A stretch of 64,000 bases of DNA from Membranipora membranacea (lineage: Eukaryota > Bryozoa > Gymnolaemata > Cheilostomatida > Membraniporidae), in contig OU612067.1 in assembly GCA_914767715.1 (NCBI GenBank), forward strand, positions 18,359,001 to 18,423,000, read 5' to 3'. Position 1 is the stretch's first letter. Every line of letters begins with the position of its first letter. Positions 1-7,722 of this stretch are shown in pieces. The notes under the pieces are model-generated. The model saw nothing but the letters and a program-made list of their open reading frames with translations. It had not been told where the DNA came from and made no database searches. The translations under genes were made by a program, and so were the position numbers.

Positions 1-383
1 GCTGAAAAAGCAATAGGACTATTTTACATAAGTTGACCTGGGAGTGGGAGTCACAGGGTTTGGGAAGATGCTTGACTTTCCCTACCTATGATTTGGCTGT
101 AAGTATAGTATAGACATTCTGTAATCAAGTAGTATTCTCCACAATAAGATGACAGTTATAATTATTATAAAGGTGGGGATTAAGTATCATCATCATGAAG
201 GAATGATTCGATGTGTTGATCATTTAAAAAAATGGGGCTACTTACTTGTACTCCCTCCTTTTTTCTTCTACCAACCAAGGAGTCACAGCTTCCCCTGTTA
301 CTCCTTGCTTCTACCACTCACATCACTGGATTTCCTTACTTTGGTTGGTTTGGGCTTTGTTTGGGTGCACAAACAAGCAAAGC
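1..383. other. Non-coding stretch, nothing recognised
   Basis: I see no gene, RNA or clear repeat here. The plus-strand open frames at 149-388 and 246-470 are low-complexity, overlap one another in different frames, lack flanking splice signals and resemble no family I know, so I treat them as chance ORFs. Confidence 0.5.
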
Positions 384-714
384 GGTAACTGTAAATTGCT
401 GAACAGGCTGAACGAACTGAACAGAATTTCTCAGACTAAAATTATTATTTGTGATCATGTCTCTGGCTGACTATCACTTCTCAAACACATTCCTCCTAAC
501 CAAATGATTTGATGAGTCACTAAGTTCCTGTTGGCACCTAATATAACCAATTTAGGGCAAGCAATTGAAGCAATCAATGTGCCAATTCTGACAAAATCTG
601 ATGATGTTCTGGAAATTGGATACCAGAAACATCATCCAGCTCAACAAATAGTAGTCTGAGAAATTCTGTTCAGCTGTTCAGTCTGTTCAGCCTGTTCAGC
701 AATTTACAGTTACC
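384..714. repeat. 331-bp inverted-repeat unit with CTGAACAG-rich arms
   Basis: The left arm (384-438) and right arm (652-714) are imperfect inverted repeats. Both begin GGTAACTGTAAATTGCTGAA on the outer side and end with CAGAATTTCTCAGACTA on the inner side. The right arm has one or two extra copies of an 8-9 bp unit, CTGTTCAG, so it is a few bases longer. About 213 bp lie between the arms. The shape fits a small non-autonomous inverted-repeat transposon or an inverted duplication. I see no obvious target-site duplication at the outer edges. Inside lies a possible methyltransferase relic, described separately. No transposase is present. Confidence 0.6.
540..651 (+). pseudogene. Possible class I methyltransferase exon relic
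   Basis: One plus-strand frame, read from about 540 until a TGA at 657-659, gives a peptide with TNLGQAIEAI and then KSDDVLEIGY. The segment V-L-E-I-G-Y resembles motif I (the SAM-binding glycine loop, hydrophobic-E-[IV]-G-x-G) of class I methyltransferases, preceded by an acidic/polar turn as in that family. The position of the second motif glycine holds Q, and the frame stops nine codons later, so no complete fold is present. It sits inside an inverted-repeat unit, suggesting captured or inverted-duplicated gene debris. A chance match over so short a peptide is quite possible. Confidence 0.3.
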
Positions 715-964
715 CCGAAGCAATGAAACTGCCCAATGTTTTGATAGTTGATAATGATGTTGATGAAATATAAATATGTATCAAGCAAGAGTGACTACTG
801 ACACTCACAGGCTACCTAGTACTAGTACTACACTACAGGCTGCTACTGAGCGAGGAATGGTCACAGGCCTACACCAACACCTGGGACACTGGCAGTTTTT
901 GACTCCCCCTTAGGTTTTTGCTGTTGTTGTTTGAAACCCGACCAGGGGAGGGGGCGAATCCGCT
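715..964. other. Non-coding stretch, nothing recognised
   Basis: There is no gene or clear repeat beyond short local redundancy (CTAGTACTAGTACTACACTA near 815-834). The stretch runs from the inverted-repeat unit to the edge of the 14-bp-unit minisatellite element. Confidence 0.5.
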
Positions 965-1302
965 ACATTTCGCCAATGTACATTTTGCCAATGCTATGTT
1001 TTGCCAATCACAAATCGCCAATCATATTTTGCCAAAGACATTTCGCCAATCTTATTTTGCCAATCACATTTCGCCAAAGATGTTTTGCCAATCTTATTTT
1101 GCCAATCACATTTTGCCAAATACATTTTGCCAATCTCATTTTGCCAGTCACATTTTGCCAAAGACATTTTGCCAATTTCATTTTGCCAGTCACATTTTGC
1201 CAAAGACATTTTGCCAGTCTCATATTGCCAATCATATTTTGCCAAAGATATTTTGCCAATCATAAATTGCCAATAACATTTGGTCATCACCCAATTGCCA
1301 AT
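965..1302 (+). repeat. Minisatellite element with fixed ends, copy 1
   Basis: About 23 tandem 14-bp units of the form CATTTTGCCAAWSA make up the body. The left end reads ACATTTCGCCAATGTAC and then a unit with CAATGCTATG. The right end reads CATAAATTGCCAATAACATT and then a degenerate CACCCAATTGCCAAT. Both end modules recur, in the opposite orientation, in the copy at 11943-12246, while the number and order of internal units differ. The frames through it spell repeats of HFANxxFCQS-like peptides on one strand and AKCDWQN-like peptides on the other. These come from the 14-nt period (42 nt = 14 codons) and are not genes. A discrete dispersed element with variable internal repeats is the simplest reading. 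Confidence 0.8.
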
Positions 1303-2209
1303 TAAGGCGTACAAATATTCGTTCCAAAAAGGCTCCATGATGATGGTAAGGAATGCGTACCGGGTCAACTGTCTGGATGGGATGAATCCAATTGGTTTTG
1401 AGCACTCGCAATCAGCACTTAATGATTGTTCCCTCCTCATGGTTCTGGTTTTACCATCCTCATCCCTTTTTGCTGTCACCATTACCATTACCGATATCAG
1501 CTCCTATATTTTATCCAAAAAATTCAGATTTCAGACTAGATCGTAAACCGTAAATCTGGTTTTGTATTTGCTATCATCAAATGTGTAATGTCAGATGGTA
1601 AGCCATATAGTTTAGTAATGGCATCATATCTATTCTGGAAATTACTCTTTATGTATGTTTATTGTGCTGCTCGTTCATACATCAATTAGGAACCTATTGA
1701 AATCATTTCAATAATATGTTGAATGCACAAATTTTTGTTTCAATACTTTATTGGAAGAATTTCCATTCTCAAAGAATGTTTACAATATTAGCCTTGAAAA
1801 GAAAAAAAAATTAAATAGTAGATTGACAGAAAAAATATTATCATGTTATCTGAGAAAAATAATGTTTGGAAGAATGAATTTTGAATAAACTGACGGCCGT
1901 GGTGGCAACCAAGGTTGAAGGTAAGCTGTTTTAACAGGATGCTATAATATTGTTTAAAAGATTATTTGTTGACATAACATTGACATAACGTGTGAAGTCA
2001 ATGGTTGCAGGCCAGAGGTCTAGCCTACAGAGGAAAGGAAAATCTATCATTTTTTGTCTGCAACGATTTATTGTATTTAAAATAAATGCACTAAAATAGT
2101 GAAATAAAATAAAGCAGCGGCATGGTAGGATAAGTCCAGGAATAATGAGGCGACCATGTCAGGACAATGAAGCCTACTTTCCACAAGGCTAGCCCGGACA
2201 CGCAGCCTA
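1303..2209. other. Non-coding, AT-rich stretch
   Basis: I recognise no gene. The segment 1303-1560 is moderately GC-balanced, and both strands hold weak open frames (1280-1546 plus, 994-1488 minus) that run out of the minisatellite and look like chance ORFs. From about 1560 the sequence is AT-rich with no recurring motif that I can see except a short direct repeat GACATAAC near 1971-1988. Confidence 0.4.
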
Positions 2210-2280
2210 CTTGGCAAGATTCGAACCACATCCCGCAGCGAAGACGCCAAACTCTCACTCAAGGCAAAAGGAGCCACCCC
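2210..2280 (-). repeat. tRNA-like SINE head (probable)
   Basis: Read on the minus strand, the segment starts GGGGTGGCTCC near 2280 and carries a good RNA polymerase III B box, GGTTCGAATCT, at 2217-2227, about 55 nt downstream. That is the spacing of a tRNA gene. The A-box region (TGGCTCC...) is a poor match and the acceptor ends do not pair convincingly, so it is a tRNA-derived SINE head or a decayed tRNA rather than a working tRNA gene. The body would continue to lower coordinates (about 2100-2210). Confidence 0.4.
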
Positions 2281-2639
2281 CTCCTCCCCCTGTTGGTATG
2301 AATTCAACAGGTTTGCACCAAGTGGCTGTTACGGCCGGGGTTTTGATTTCTAACTCGCCATTATTATTAAAAAGTAACAATTTACGGTATTTAACAATAA
2401 TTTCAATGGGCACATTTTGATACACAGAAAAGAAAGAGGTCACATAGCTATGTGGGCGGATTTTTGAAGTGAATAGGTGTGATTTAGATGACAATATGCA
2501 ACATGACCATAAAACTCAATACCATAAATTTAATTTGGGTAAAACAATGTGTTATACAATTTGATCATCGTATGAATATCATGATATGGTTGTACACAAC
2601 GCATTAAAAATAGGATGTACTTAAATTTCTGACAAACTT
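2281..2639. other. Non-coding stretch before LINE relic
   Basis: Nothing is recognised apart from AT-rich sequence. It may contain more of the 3' part of the minus-strand LINE that is readable from 2640 onward, but I cannot see supporting motifs. Confidence 0.35.
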
Positions 2640-3220
2640 TTAAAACATTTGTTTTCAAAACTATGCTCTCATCAAGGTGAATGCCGAGAAATGAAGTGCT
2701 ATTTTTTTGTCTTTAAAACCTGATTACCAAGTTTTACATGGTACTGTTCAGGATCTAAAATTTGTTTGTTTTTGTATAGTTTAATATCAATTCATTACTC
2801 AAGCACTATCGTTCAATTTTATGACCTTTTTTTAATTTCGTGAGCATTGGAAGATATATTTGTGTTGTCGGCAAAGAGAATATATTTAAACATTGGGACG
2901 GATATAACCAAATCATTAATTAATATTAAATATAAAATTGGACCTAATACGGATCCCTGATCCGGATTACTATATCGACCTATTTTATTATACTGAAATG
3001 ATCGTTGATTTTGACAAATTGCTTTCCGTTTTCTATATAAGATTTCAGCAAATTACATACATCCTTTTTAAAATTATAAGAATAATAATCTTTTAATTAA
3101 AATATCATGGTTGATGGTGTCAAAGCCTTGCTGAAGTCTAAAAAATATTCCTTGTGTAGTTTTACTGTTATTATAAATGTCACACAGGTACTCCATTACA
3201 ATTATTATCTTTAATCTGAC
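2640..3220 (-). pseudogene. Decayed LINE reverse transcriptase (Jockey/CR1-like), relic 1
   Basis: Broken minus-strand frames give the ordered motifs of a non-LTR reverse transcriptase. A block ending in F-D-T-I-N-H-D-I-L lies near 3100-3140, corresponding to the usual DLSKAFDT(I/V)(N/D)H block. A short S-Y-I-E-N-G-K-Q region follows near 3030-3060, then D-Q-G-S-V-L-G-P near 2941-2965. L-F-A-D-N-T-N-I follows at about 2855-2880, and F-L-G-I-H-L-D-E-S near 2665-2695. The catalytic FADD box has its second aspartate replaced by asparagine, and several frameshifts and stops interrupt the frame, so the element is dead. Family knowledge: these motifs belong to the target-primed retrotransposons of the Jockey/CR1/L2 group. 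The exact clade cannot be fixed from fragments. Confidence 0.75.
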
Positions 3221-3269
3221 TATTGATTTTCACAATGAGTGTTAAACCTTTAAAAGTCTCGTCATATAA

Positions 3270-4215
3270 AAATTTGGTAAAAAGAATTTAAAACAACTAT
3301 TCTTTGTAATATGATGTCCTGGTTAGCATGTGACAGTAACAAAGTGTTTTTGCGTAATTCGGTTCTGTAGTTGGTGGCCGCCCTGGTCTTTAGCCGTGCA
3401 GATTGTTGAGATTCTGATTGTGGTTTGGGCTGCAGCTTATGCAGGCAATGATCAGGCATTTTGATTTTGTCCAGTACTTCCTGCATTGCTGGTCAATATG
3501 GTCATACAGTGGTGTGAGTTCTAAGGCAAAATACTCTGTCATGGTAATCACCTGATGCTGGACTGAAATGATGAGTGCCAATTTCTCAAGCGATAAGAGC
3601 TGCTCTTTCGATGTTGAACTGAGCATAGGGTATCATGCAGGGCAGCCATATCTCATTTTAGGTCTAATGCAGCCTGTGTAGAATCGCACTAGGAGATCTC
3701 TTGGTAACCCTGAGCGCTTGAGATTTGTGCGCACATAGGTTAGCGATCTGACTTTTTCTCCAACCATATTGATATCTTGACTATAAATGTCAGGTTGTAG
3801 TCGATGGTTAATCCGAGGAGCATGGTTTGGTATTGTGCTCGTATTTGTTCGCCGTTGAGTGTGACTGGTGGAGCAGTTGATGTATCTGATCTGGCATCCT
3901 TGTTGGTGAAATGAACGGTGGCAGATTTCTTCGCATTTGCAACCATGATGTGATCAGAGCACCGTTGAGCTATGTCATCGATTGCAGATTGTAGGCTGTG
4001 GGGATTCTCTAGAAGTTTAGTTGGATGCCCATTCAAGGTGAGGCCATCTGCATATTTGATCATATCATAGGGTAGTTTGAGGGTGTCCACCTGCAGAACC
4101 CAAAACATTGGTCCTAGCAATGTTCCCTGGGGCGTGCCGTTTCCAACATATATAAGTCTAGATATAGCAGTTGTTGTATTCCGCTTTTTATGAAATCCGA
4201 ACTTGCTGTCGATTA
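3270..4215 (-). pseudogene. Decayed LINE reverse transcriptase (CR1-like), relic 2
   Basis: The minus-strand frame from about 4215 to 3740 reads G-F-H-K-K-R-N-T-T, then G-T-P-Q-G-T-L-L-G-P-M-F-W, then I-K-Y-A-D-G-L-T-L, and later L-L-G-L-T-I-D. These are the RT palm blocks; the active-site YADD is changed to YADG. A frameshift near 3745 moves the reading to T-Y-V-R-T-N-L-K-R-S-G and R-F-Y-T-G-C-I-R-P-K-M-R-Y-G-C-P-A, followed by an in-frame TGA near 3645. The frame goes on to E-Q-L-L-S-L-E-K (near 3600), and another shift leads to a C-terminal A-A-T-N-Y-R-T-E-L-R-K. The 5' part is missing: the frame is cut at the minisatellite-element end at 4222-4275. It differs from relic 1 in motif wording, so two LINE families abut here. 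Confidence 0.8.
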
Positions 4216-4221
4216 AAATAC

Positions 4222-4275
4222 GTGATTGGCAAAACATAGCATTGGCAAAATGTACATTGGCTGAATGTCTGCCAC
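4222..4275 (-). repeat. Solo left end of the 14-bp-unit minisatellite element
   Basis: Read on the minus strand, this is the left-end module seen at 965 and 12246: GGGTGGCAGACATT, then GCCAATGTACATTTTGCCAA and TGCTATGTTTTGCCAATC. It then stops without any tandem body or right end. The flank GGGTGGCAGACATT is shared with the copy ending at 12246, so the element's true left end probably includes it. It abuts the 5' truncation of LINE relic 2. Confidence 0.75.
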
Positions 4276-4475
4276 CCGTGAAATCAGCTATCAGCTGGAA
4301 ATGGTGGTGTAATAGCAGTCTGATAACACAAACAACTGTTTGGGCATAGCAATCAGAGGATAATGACAGCATTCATCATGAAACAATAAGATAAGTTGTC
4401 TTTTCAATGTCAGGAGGAAGACAATTCACTCTGTCTTTTTTACAGCTGATGTTGAAACAGGAAGTTTGGGTCCCA
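4276..4475. other. Non-coding stretch
   Basis: Nothing is recognised. The minus-strand open frame of LINE relic 2 runs on into this interval to 4372 only because no stop intervenes; the residues encoded there have no RT character. Confidence 0.4.
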
Positions 4476-4542
4476 AATCAGCAGGTTATTTCAACCAGGG
4501 ATTTTGGGTCCCAAACTCCCTGGTTGAAATATCCTGCTGATT
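4476..4542. repeat. Near-perfect 26-bp-arm inverted repeat (hairpin)
   Basis: The arms at 4476-4501 and 4517-4542 pair with one mismatch in 26 (T against T at the ATT/ATA position). The 15-bp loop carries TTTGGGTCCCAAA, itself almost self-complementary. The same 13-mer also occurs just left of the first arm (4465-4477). It could fold as a cruciform or RNA hairpin. No gene is attached, and it looks like a foldback or template-switch product. Confidence 0.75.
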
Positions 4543-4619
4543 CCCACATTATTGGTCATCAAATTAGTTCAACCAACTTCAGGTAGGTTTGAAGACTCCG
4601 GTAATGCGGCTAGCCATAT

Positions 4620-4740
4620 GTCCGTTAAAGTTCCAGGTCGGCTAGGGTGAATGGCCCGCGAAAGCCAAGCGGCAGCCAAGTCAGGTAATACTAGACAAAC
4701 AGTGCTCCCGGTGGGGCTCGAATTTACGTACTCTCCACAG
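4620..4740 (-). repeat. Possible SINE fragment with B-box-like segment
   Basis: On the minus strand, AATTCGAGCCCCACC at about 4711-4725 resembles a polymerase III B box and T-stem, with a GC-rich body downstream (TGGCTGCCGCTTGGCTTTCG and on). No A box is recognisable. It is probably a truncated tRNA-derived SINE, but the match is weak. Confidence 0.3.
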
Positions 4741-4764
4741 TAGAAGGAATTTTCTTTTTCACAA

Positions 4765-5228
4765 TTTTGTCAAATCGAGGGTCCATAAAGGCCGTGCATC
4801 CAAGCACATACTTCATCTCGTTAGCAAATCAAACAGACATACACGATCACTTCGTAGCAACTGTGCAATAATTAAACCCTCATTTAGATCAAACCTAGGC
4901 AAATCAGCCTTTTTAAATATTTTTCATACATTTGTAACTACATCAACCAAGCCTCATGAGTCATTATCATTTAATCCTACCTAATGTTGTTAGCTTGTAT
5001 TTTTGTTTGCCACTCTCTGTTTCTTCTTTTCTTTTTTCATCTTATTCATGCAATTAATCCTACACACTATATAGTATGTAACACCCTACCACTTATATCT
5101 TTTTATTCAAGTCATTTTTTGTATCTATGTTAATGTGTATGAGGTCAACAAGTTATTTTTAATTTGCTTTAATTATAAACTAGAAACTAGAAACTTAAAT
5201 TAGAAAACCTCAATAAATAAATAAACAC
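4765..5228 (+). mobile_element. 3' end of a plus-strand LINE with (AATA)n tail
   Basis: A plus-strand frame gives N-R-H-T-R-S-L-R-S-N-C, then K-P-S-F-R-S-N-L-G-K-S-A-F. This resembles the C-terminal segment of CR1/Jockey-type ORF2 proteins, where a basic 'RxTRS...' stretch precedes a 'K(S/N)SF' block. The frame ends in TAA near 4983. A T-rich 3' segment follows, then AATAAATAAATAAAC at 5212-5226, the simple tail typical of this LINE group. The endonuclease and RT parts are absent, so this is a 5'-truncated insertion. The protein evidence is short; the tail supports it. Confidence 0.5.
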
Positions 5229-5302
5229 AAGAAAATGAAAACTGTACATATTTTGTCCTCTTTGTGCACCTTATCCTCTCACAGTTTGACCAGGGAGGGT
5301 TG

Positions 5303-5358
5303 GGTTATATCCATAGATTTAAAAAACAGTACTGTTTTTTAAATCTATGGTTATATCC
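5303..5358. repeat. Perfect 40-bp palindrome flanked by a 10-bp direct repeat
   Basis: Positions 5311-5350 are a perfect palindrome with no spacer: two 20-bp arms meeting at 5330/5331, centred on CAGTACTG. The 10-mer GGTTATATCC occurs at 5303-5312 and again at 5349-5358, overlapping the outer two bases of the palindrome, so a 36-bp self-complementary core appears to have been inserted with duplication of its target. No coding content. Confidence 0.85.
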
Positions 5359-5391
5359 CATCCTCAATGGTTGGACCAAGATTAATACATT

Positions 5392-5473
5392 TGCCTGCAT
5401 TCGGAGTTGCTCCCCCTGCACTGGCCACACGCAGCGACTTGACCAGTGGAAGGGAGCAACTGGAATTCAGGCA
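5392..5473. repeat. 82-bp inverted-repeat (MITE-like) unit
   Basis: The arm 5392-5414 (ending GGAGTTGCTCCC) pairs with 5452-5473 with a few mismatches and one gap. Within it, CACTGG (5419-5424) pairs with CCAGTG (5443-5448), forming a nested stem. Related ends without the partner arm occur in EDC4 introns at 7618-7631 (GGAGTTGCTCCCCC) and, inverted, at about 9680-9701 (GGGGGCAACTCC). It is therefore a dispersed short repeat lying in what would be the EDC4 3' flank or UTR. Confidence 0.6.
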
Positions 5474-5517
5474 ATTTGATTAAACTTTGATCTATCTCAC
5501 AGTGTACCTAGTTAGGT

Positions 5518-5713
5518 TCAGGTACGAGCGTACCGGAGTAAAGACTTGATAGATTTCTCGATAGAATGAACTGTACGCTTGTGGGGGGATGACGGGTTCT
5601 TGGTGGTGAGGAACTCTGCTAACTTCTCCTTACACATGGATATCACAGAGCTTAGATGTTGGCTTGTGATAGAATCCTGAGGATCTAGGGCTATAACAGC
5701 TTCTGCTAAGTAA
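5518..5713 (-). CDS. EDC4: EDC4 terminal coding exon
   Basis: This exon encodes residues 325-388 of the joined partial protein, beginning Y-L-A-E-A-V-I-A-L-D-P-Q-D and ending S-L-L-R-Y-A-R-T and TGA at 5520-5518. In vertebrate EDC4 the equivalent segment has a Y-L-E-E-A-V...LD..DP-IT-like wording, which is how I recognise it. It forms the last helices of the C-terminal ARM-like superhelix used for P-body targeting. The acceptor is CACAG at 5718-5714. The first base completes a GAT codon split from the previous exon. The upstream splice-site region is partly duplicated further into the intron (near 5861). No polyadenylation signal could be assigned with certainty. Confidence 0.88.
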
Positions 5714-6013
5714 CTGTGAATGAAGATAAAAAAGACATAAATATTTATAAAGTCCCCAGCTGACTGGTAGGATGTTTAAACAGAAATCTATTTACAGTGC
5801 AGTTCAATAATACCAACAGGGCATCATAGAACACATCTAGCAGGCTAGCGCCATCAGCTGACAGCTTCGGCTAAGTAACTGTGAATGAAGACAAAACAAA
5901 ACATTTAATACATAGTCCCCAACTTCCTGGTAAGACGTATAAGGTATTATATATCCACTGTGTAGTTTAATAATACCAACAAATCATAATATCTAGCAGG
6001 CTAGCATCATCTC
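5696..6013. repeat. Tandem duplication of the last 3' splice-site region
   Basis: About 155 bp starting at 5696 (ACAGCTTCTGCTAAGTAACT and intron sequence up to TCTAGCAGGCTAGC near 5850) recur, diverged, from 5861 to about 6013. Shared landmarks in the same order are CTAAGTAACTGTGAATGAAG, AGTCCCCA, TAATACCAACA and TCTAGCAGGCTAGC. The duplicate therefore carries the first codons of the terminal EDC4 exon and a second copy of its acceptor, read on the minus strand, but not the rest of the exon. Confidence 0.8.
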
Positions 6014-6237
6014 ATGTTCTCATTTTCACAATCACATCTATCTACATCATTGATTCCATCCAATCCATATTATGCCTGAATGGATTATCATAATCATACA
6101 TATTAGATAACAAGGCTGGCTTAGCGGAGACCAAGCGCTAACATGGGCTTTGGACAAACTAAGATAATGGGCCAACAAAATAAAAATAAAAATTACAAAT
6201 TCAAAATTAAAATTTAAAATCACAATAAATTACTCAC

Positions 6238-6461
6238 TCGAATATGATATCGAAATGTTTGCCGGAGAGTCCGCAGCTGAGTTGTTGTATTAGACTGAGA
6301 AGAGTAGGCTGAGTAAGTGAGCATTTCTCCTGTGAGAATATGAGCTGACTGTCAGGTACTTTATTCAGTAGATATAAGACGACGGTGAGGTCAGAGGCAG
6401 ACAGCGCTGCTTGGAAGGCTCTCTCATACTCTCCGTGTGTGATATTCATATCTATCTGTGC
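6238..6461 (-). CDS. EDC4: EDC4 penultimate coding exon
   Basis: This exon encodes residues 250-323 plus two bases of a split GAT. The sequence includes G-E-Y-E-R-A-F-Q-A-A-L-S-A-S-D-L and L-T-Q-P-T-L-L-S-L-I-Q-Q-L-S. These are the most conserved words of the EDC4 C-terminal domain (helix pairs around 'AF..AL.ASDL..V' and 'L.QP.LLSLIQQL') and the main basis for naming the gene. The acceptor is TTACAG immediately before GCA at 6461, and the donor is GTGAGT at 6237-6232. The polypyrimidine tract is made of ATTGT repeats. A codon-phase-0 start matches the end of the upstream exon. Confidence 0.92.
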
Positions 6462-6490
6462 CTGTAATACAATACAATACAATACAATAG
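6462..6490. repeat. AATAC pentanucleotide microsatellite forming a splice acceptor tract
   Basis: On the plus strand AATAC is repeated four to five times, starting directly beside the 3' splice site of the penultimate EDC4 exon. Read on the minus strand it is (ATTGT)n followed by ATTACAG, so the microsatellite supplies the pyrimidine-rich tract. Confidence 0.75.
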
Positions 6491-6499
6491 TACAATGTT

Positions 6500-7246
6500 A
6501 CACCTTAGTGATCAAACACCATATGCTGTATACTATATAGCGTATACTGTATACTATATGTCATATTTTGTATACGGTATATTGTATACCATATACCATA
6601 TATAAATCTTATATCATTTGAATGTATTTTTGAAAGTCTTCACTCAATCTTTTTTTCAAAAGTTGGATGTGGTATTTTGGATAGCGTGGCCGAGAAAAGC
6701 AATAACTCCAAGCAAAAATATTGTAATAAAATCTTACATGGAACACGACCCACCATACCCTAATAACAATACCACATTTACCGACATGAACACTTTTTAA
6801 TAGATTGCTATCTCCAGCAACATCTAATAGTTATAACTCAGTGCTGACAGATTCAATTCAGTCGAAAAGAATCTTGTTTTTTTTAGCCATAAACTGTTTT
6901 AAACTGTATTAGATCCCTAATTTATTTTACATTGAACAGAAACCACCCTCCTGATACATACCTCTCTGTGAACATTATGGTTCTGAAATTAACGGTCAAT
7001 CCGGCGGTCTATTTATCAAGATCTGTTAGAATTTATAATCCAAATGAATACTGCGTCCAACTGAACTCAAATTGGCAGGTAGCCAACACAACTAGAGGTC
7101 AATTATTGAGGTGACACAATTAAATGAAAGATCAATCTGATATTGGAAAGAATTACTTCCTGAACCAAGCAGAACTTGAGCAGTAAAAATATGCTAATCA
7201 ACCGTAACGTTAAATTTACAAATTTACATTCACGGTACAAACATAC
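6500..7246. other. EDC4 intron sequence
   Basis: The intron lies between the exons at 6238-6461 and 7247-7409. The segment 6525-6605 is a TATAC-rich stretch with many overlapping small inverted repeats (GTATAC, CATATAC). The remainder is AT-rich without recognisable coding sequence. Plus-strand frames at 6618-6800 and 6932-7114 have no features of a gene. Confidence 0.6.
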
Positions 7247-7409
7247 CATAATATTTTTGATATTAGACTGAGAGTTCGGAGCAGGAGTGGCAGCCTGAGA
7301 TCTCATAGCCTCAAGCTGATCAGTAAGTAATGTCTGCTGACTCTGCAGAGCCTTATCTACCTCAGAGCGTACTGCATTCCTCACATCAGCCACCATCTGT
7401 CCCTTCATA
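7247..7409 (-). CDS. EDC4: EDC4 internal exon (coiled-coil region)
   Basis: This exon encodes residues 196-249, starting M-K-G-Q-M-V-A-D-V-R-N-A-V and including R-S-E-V-D-K-A-L-Q-S-Q-Q-T-L-L. The R-x-E-V-(D/E)-K-A-L-Q-x-Q-Q wording matches the helical stretch that precedes the C-terminal domain in EDC4. A short low-complexity linker, A-A-T-P-A-P-N-S-Q, follows. The acceptor is ATTACAG (ending 7410) and the donor is GTATGT (7246-7241). The first base completes an AGT serine codon from the previous exon. The last codon is a complete ATG. Length 163 nt. Confidence 0.88.
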
Positions 7410-7722
7410 CTGTAATAAAAATATCGAATAGATTTGGGATGAAAAATCAAATCTAAACTGTAATAAGTCTGACCACAAAATGGATCCATGGTCTGCTGAC
7501 AAGGATATTAAGAATTGTAAACACGTATTAGAATCAGGCACAGAAACATGCACAGATTGGCCTCACCGACAACATTAGGATAAAGCAGGTTGAAGAATTA
7601 GGAATTTCGGATAAGTTGGAGTTGCTCCCCCACCACGTGTCACCTGACCAGTTAGTTGTGGTGCAATCAGAGACTATAGTCTCTGATGCAATGGCATACA
7701 TGACATATAATTTAATATTTAC
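7410..7722. other. EDC4 intron with 22-bp palindrome
   Basis: This is intron sequence. It contains a perfect 22-bp palindrome at 7666-7687 (11-bp arms around ACTATAGT) and a solo copy of the GGAGTTGCTCCCCC repeat end at 7618-7631. No exon-like sequence is seen. Confidence 0.7.

Noticed and set aside
149-470. Two overlapping plus-strand ORFs of 79 and 74 codons
   Set aside because: They overlap in different frames, have low-complexity residues, and show no family resemblance or splice context.
994-1488. 164-codon minus-strand ORF and overlapping ORFs of repeated H-F-A-N / C-D-W-Q-N peptides
   Set aside because: The peptides arise from the 14-bp minisatellite unit read in several frames on both strands at once. 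The same happens at 11804-12320.
2210-2280. Functional tRNA gene
   Set aside because: The B box is good, but the A box is poor and the stems do not close.
6525-6605. TATAC-rich stretch as a promoter
   Set aside because: It lies within an EDC4 intron, has many overlapping TATA-like words from simple sequence, and no transcript start or downstream gene supports promoter function.
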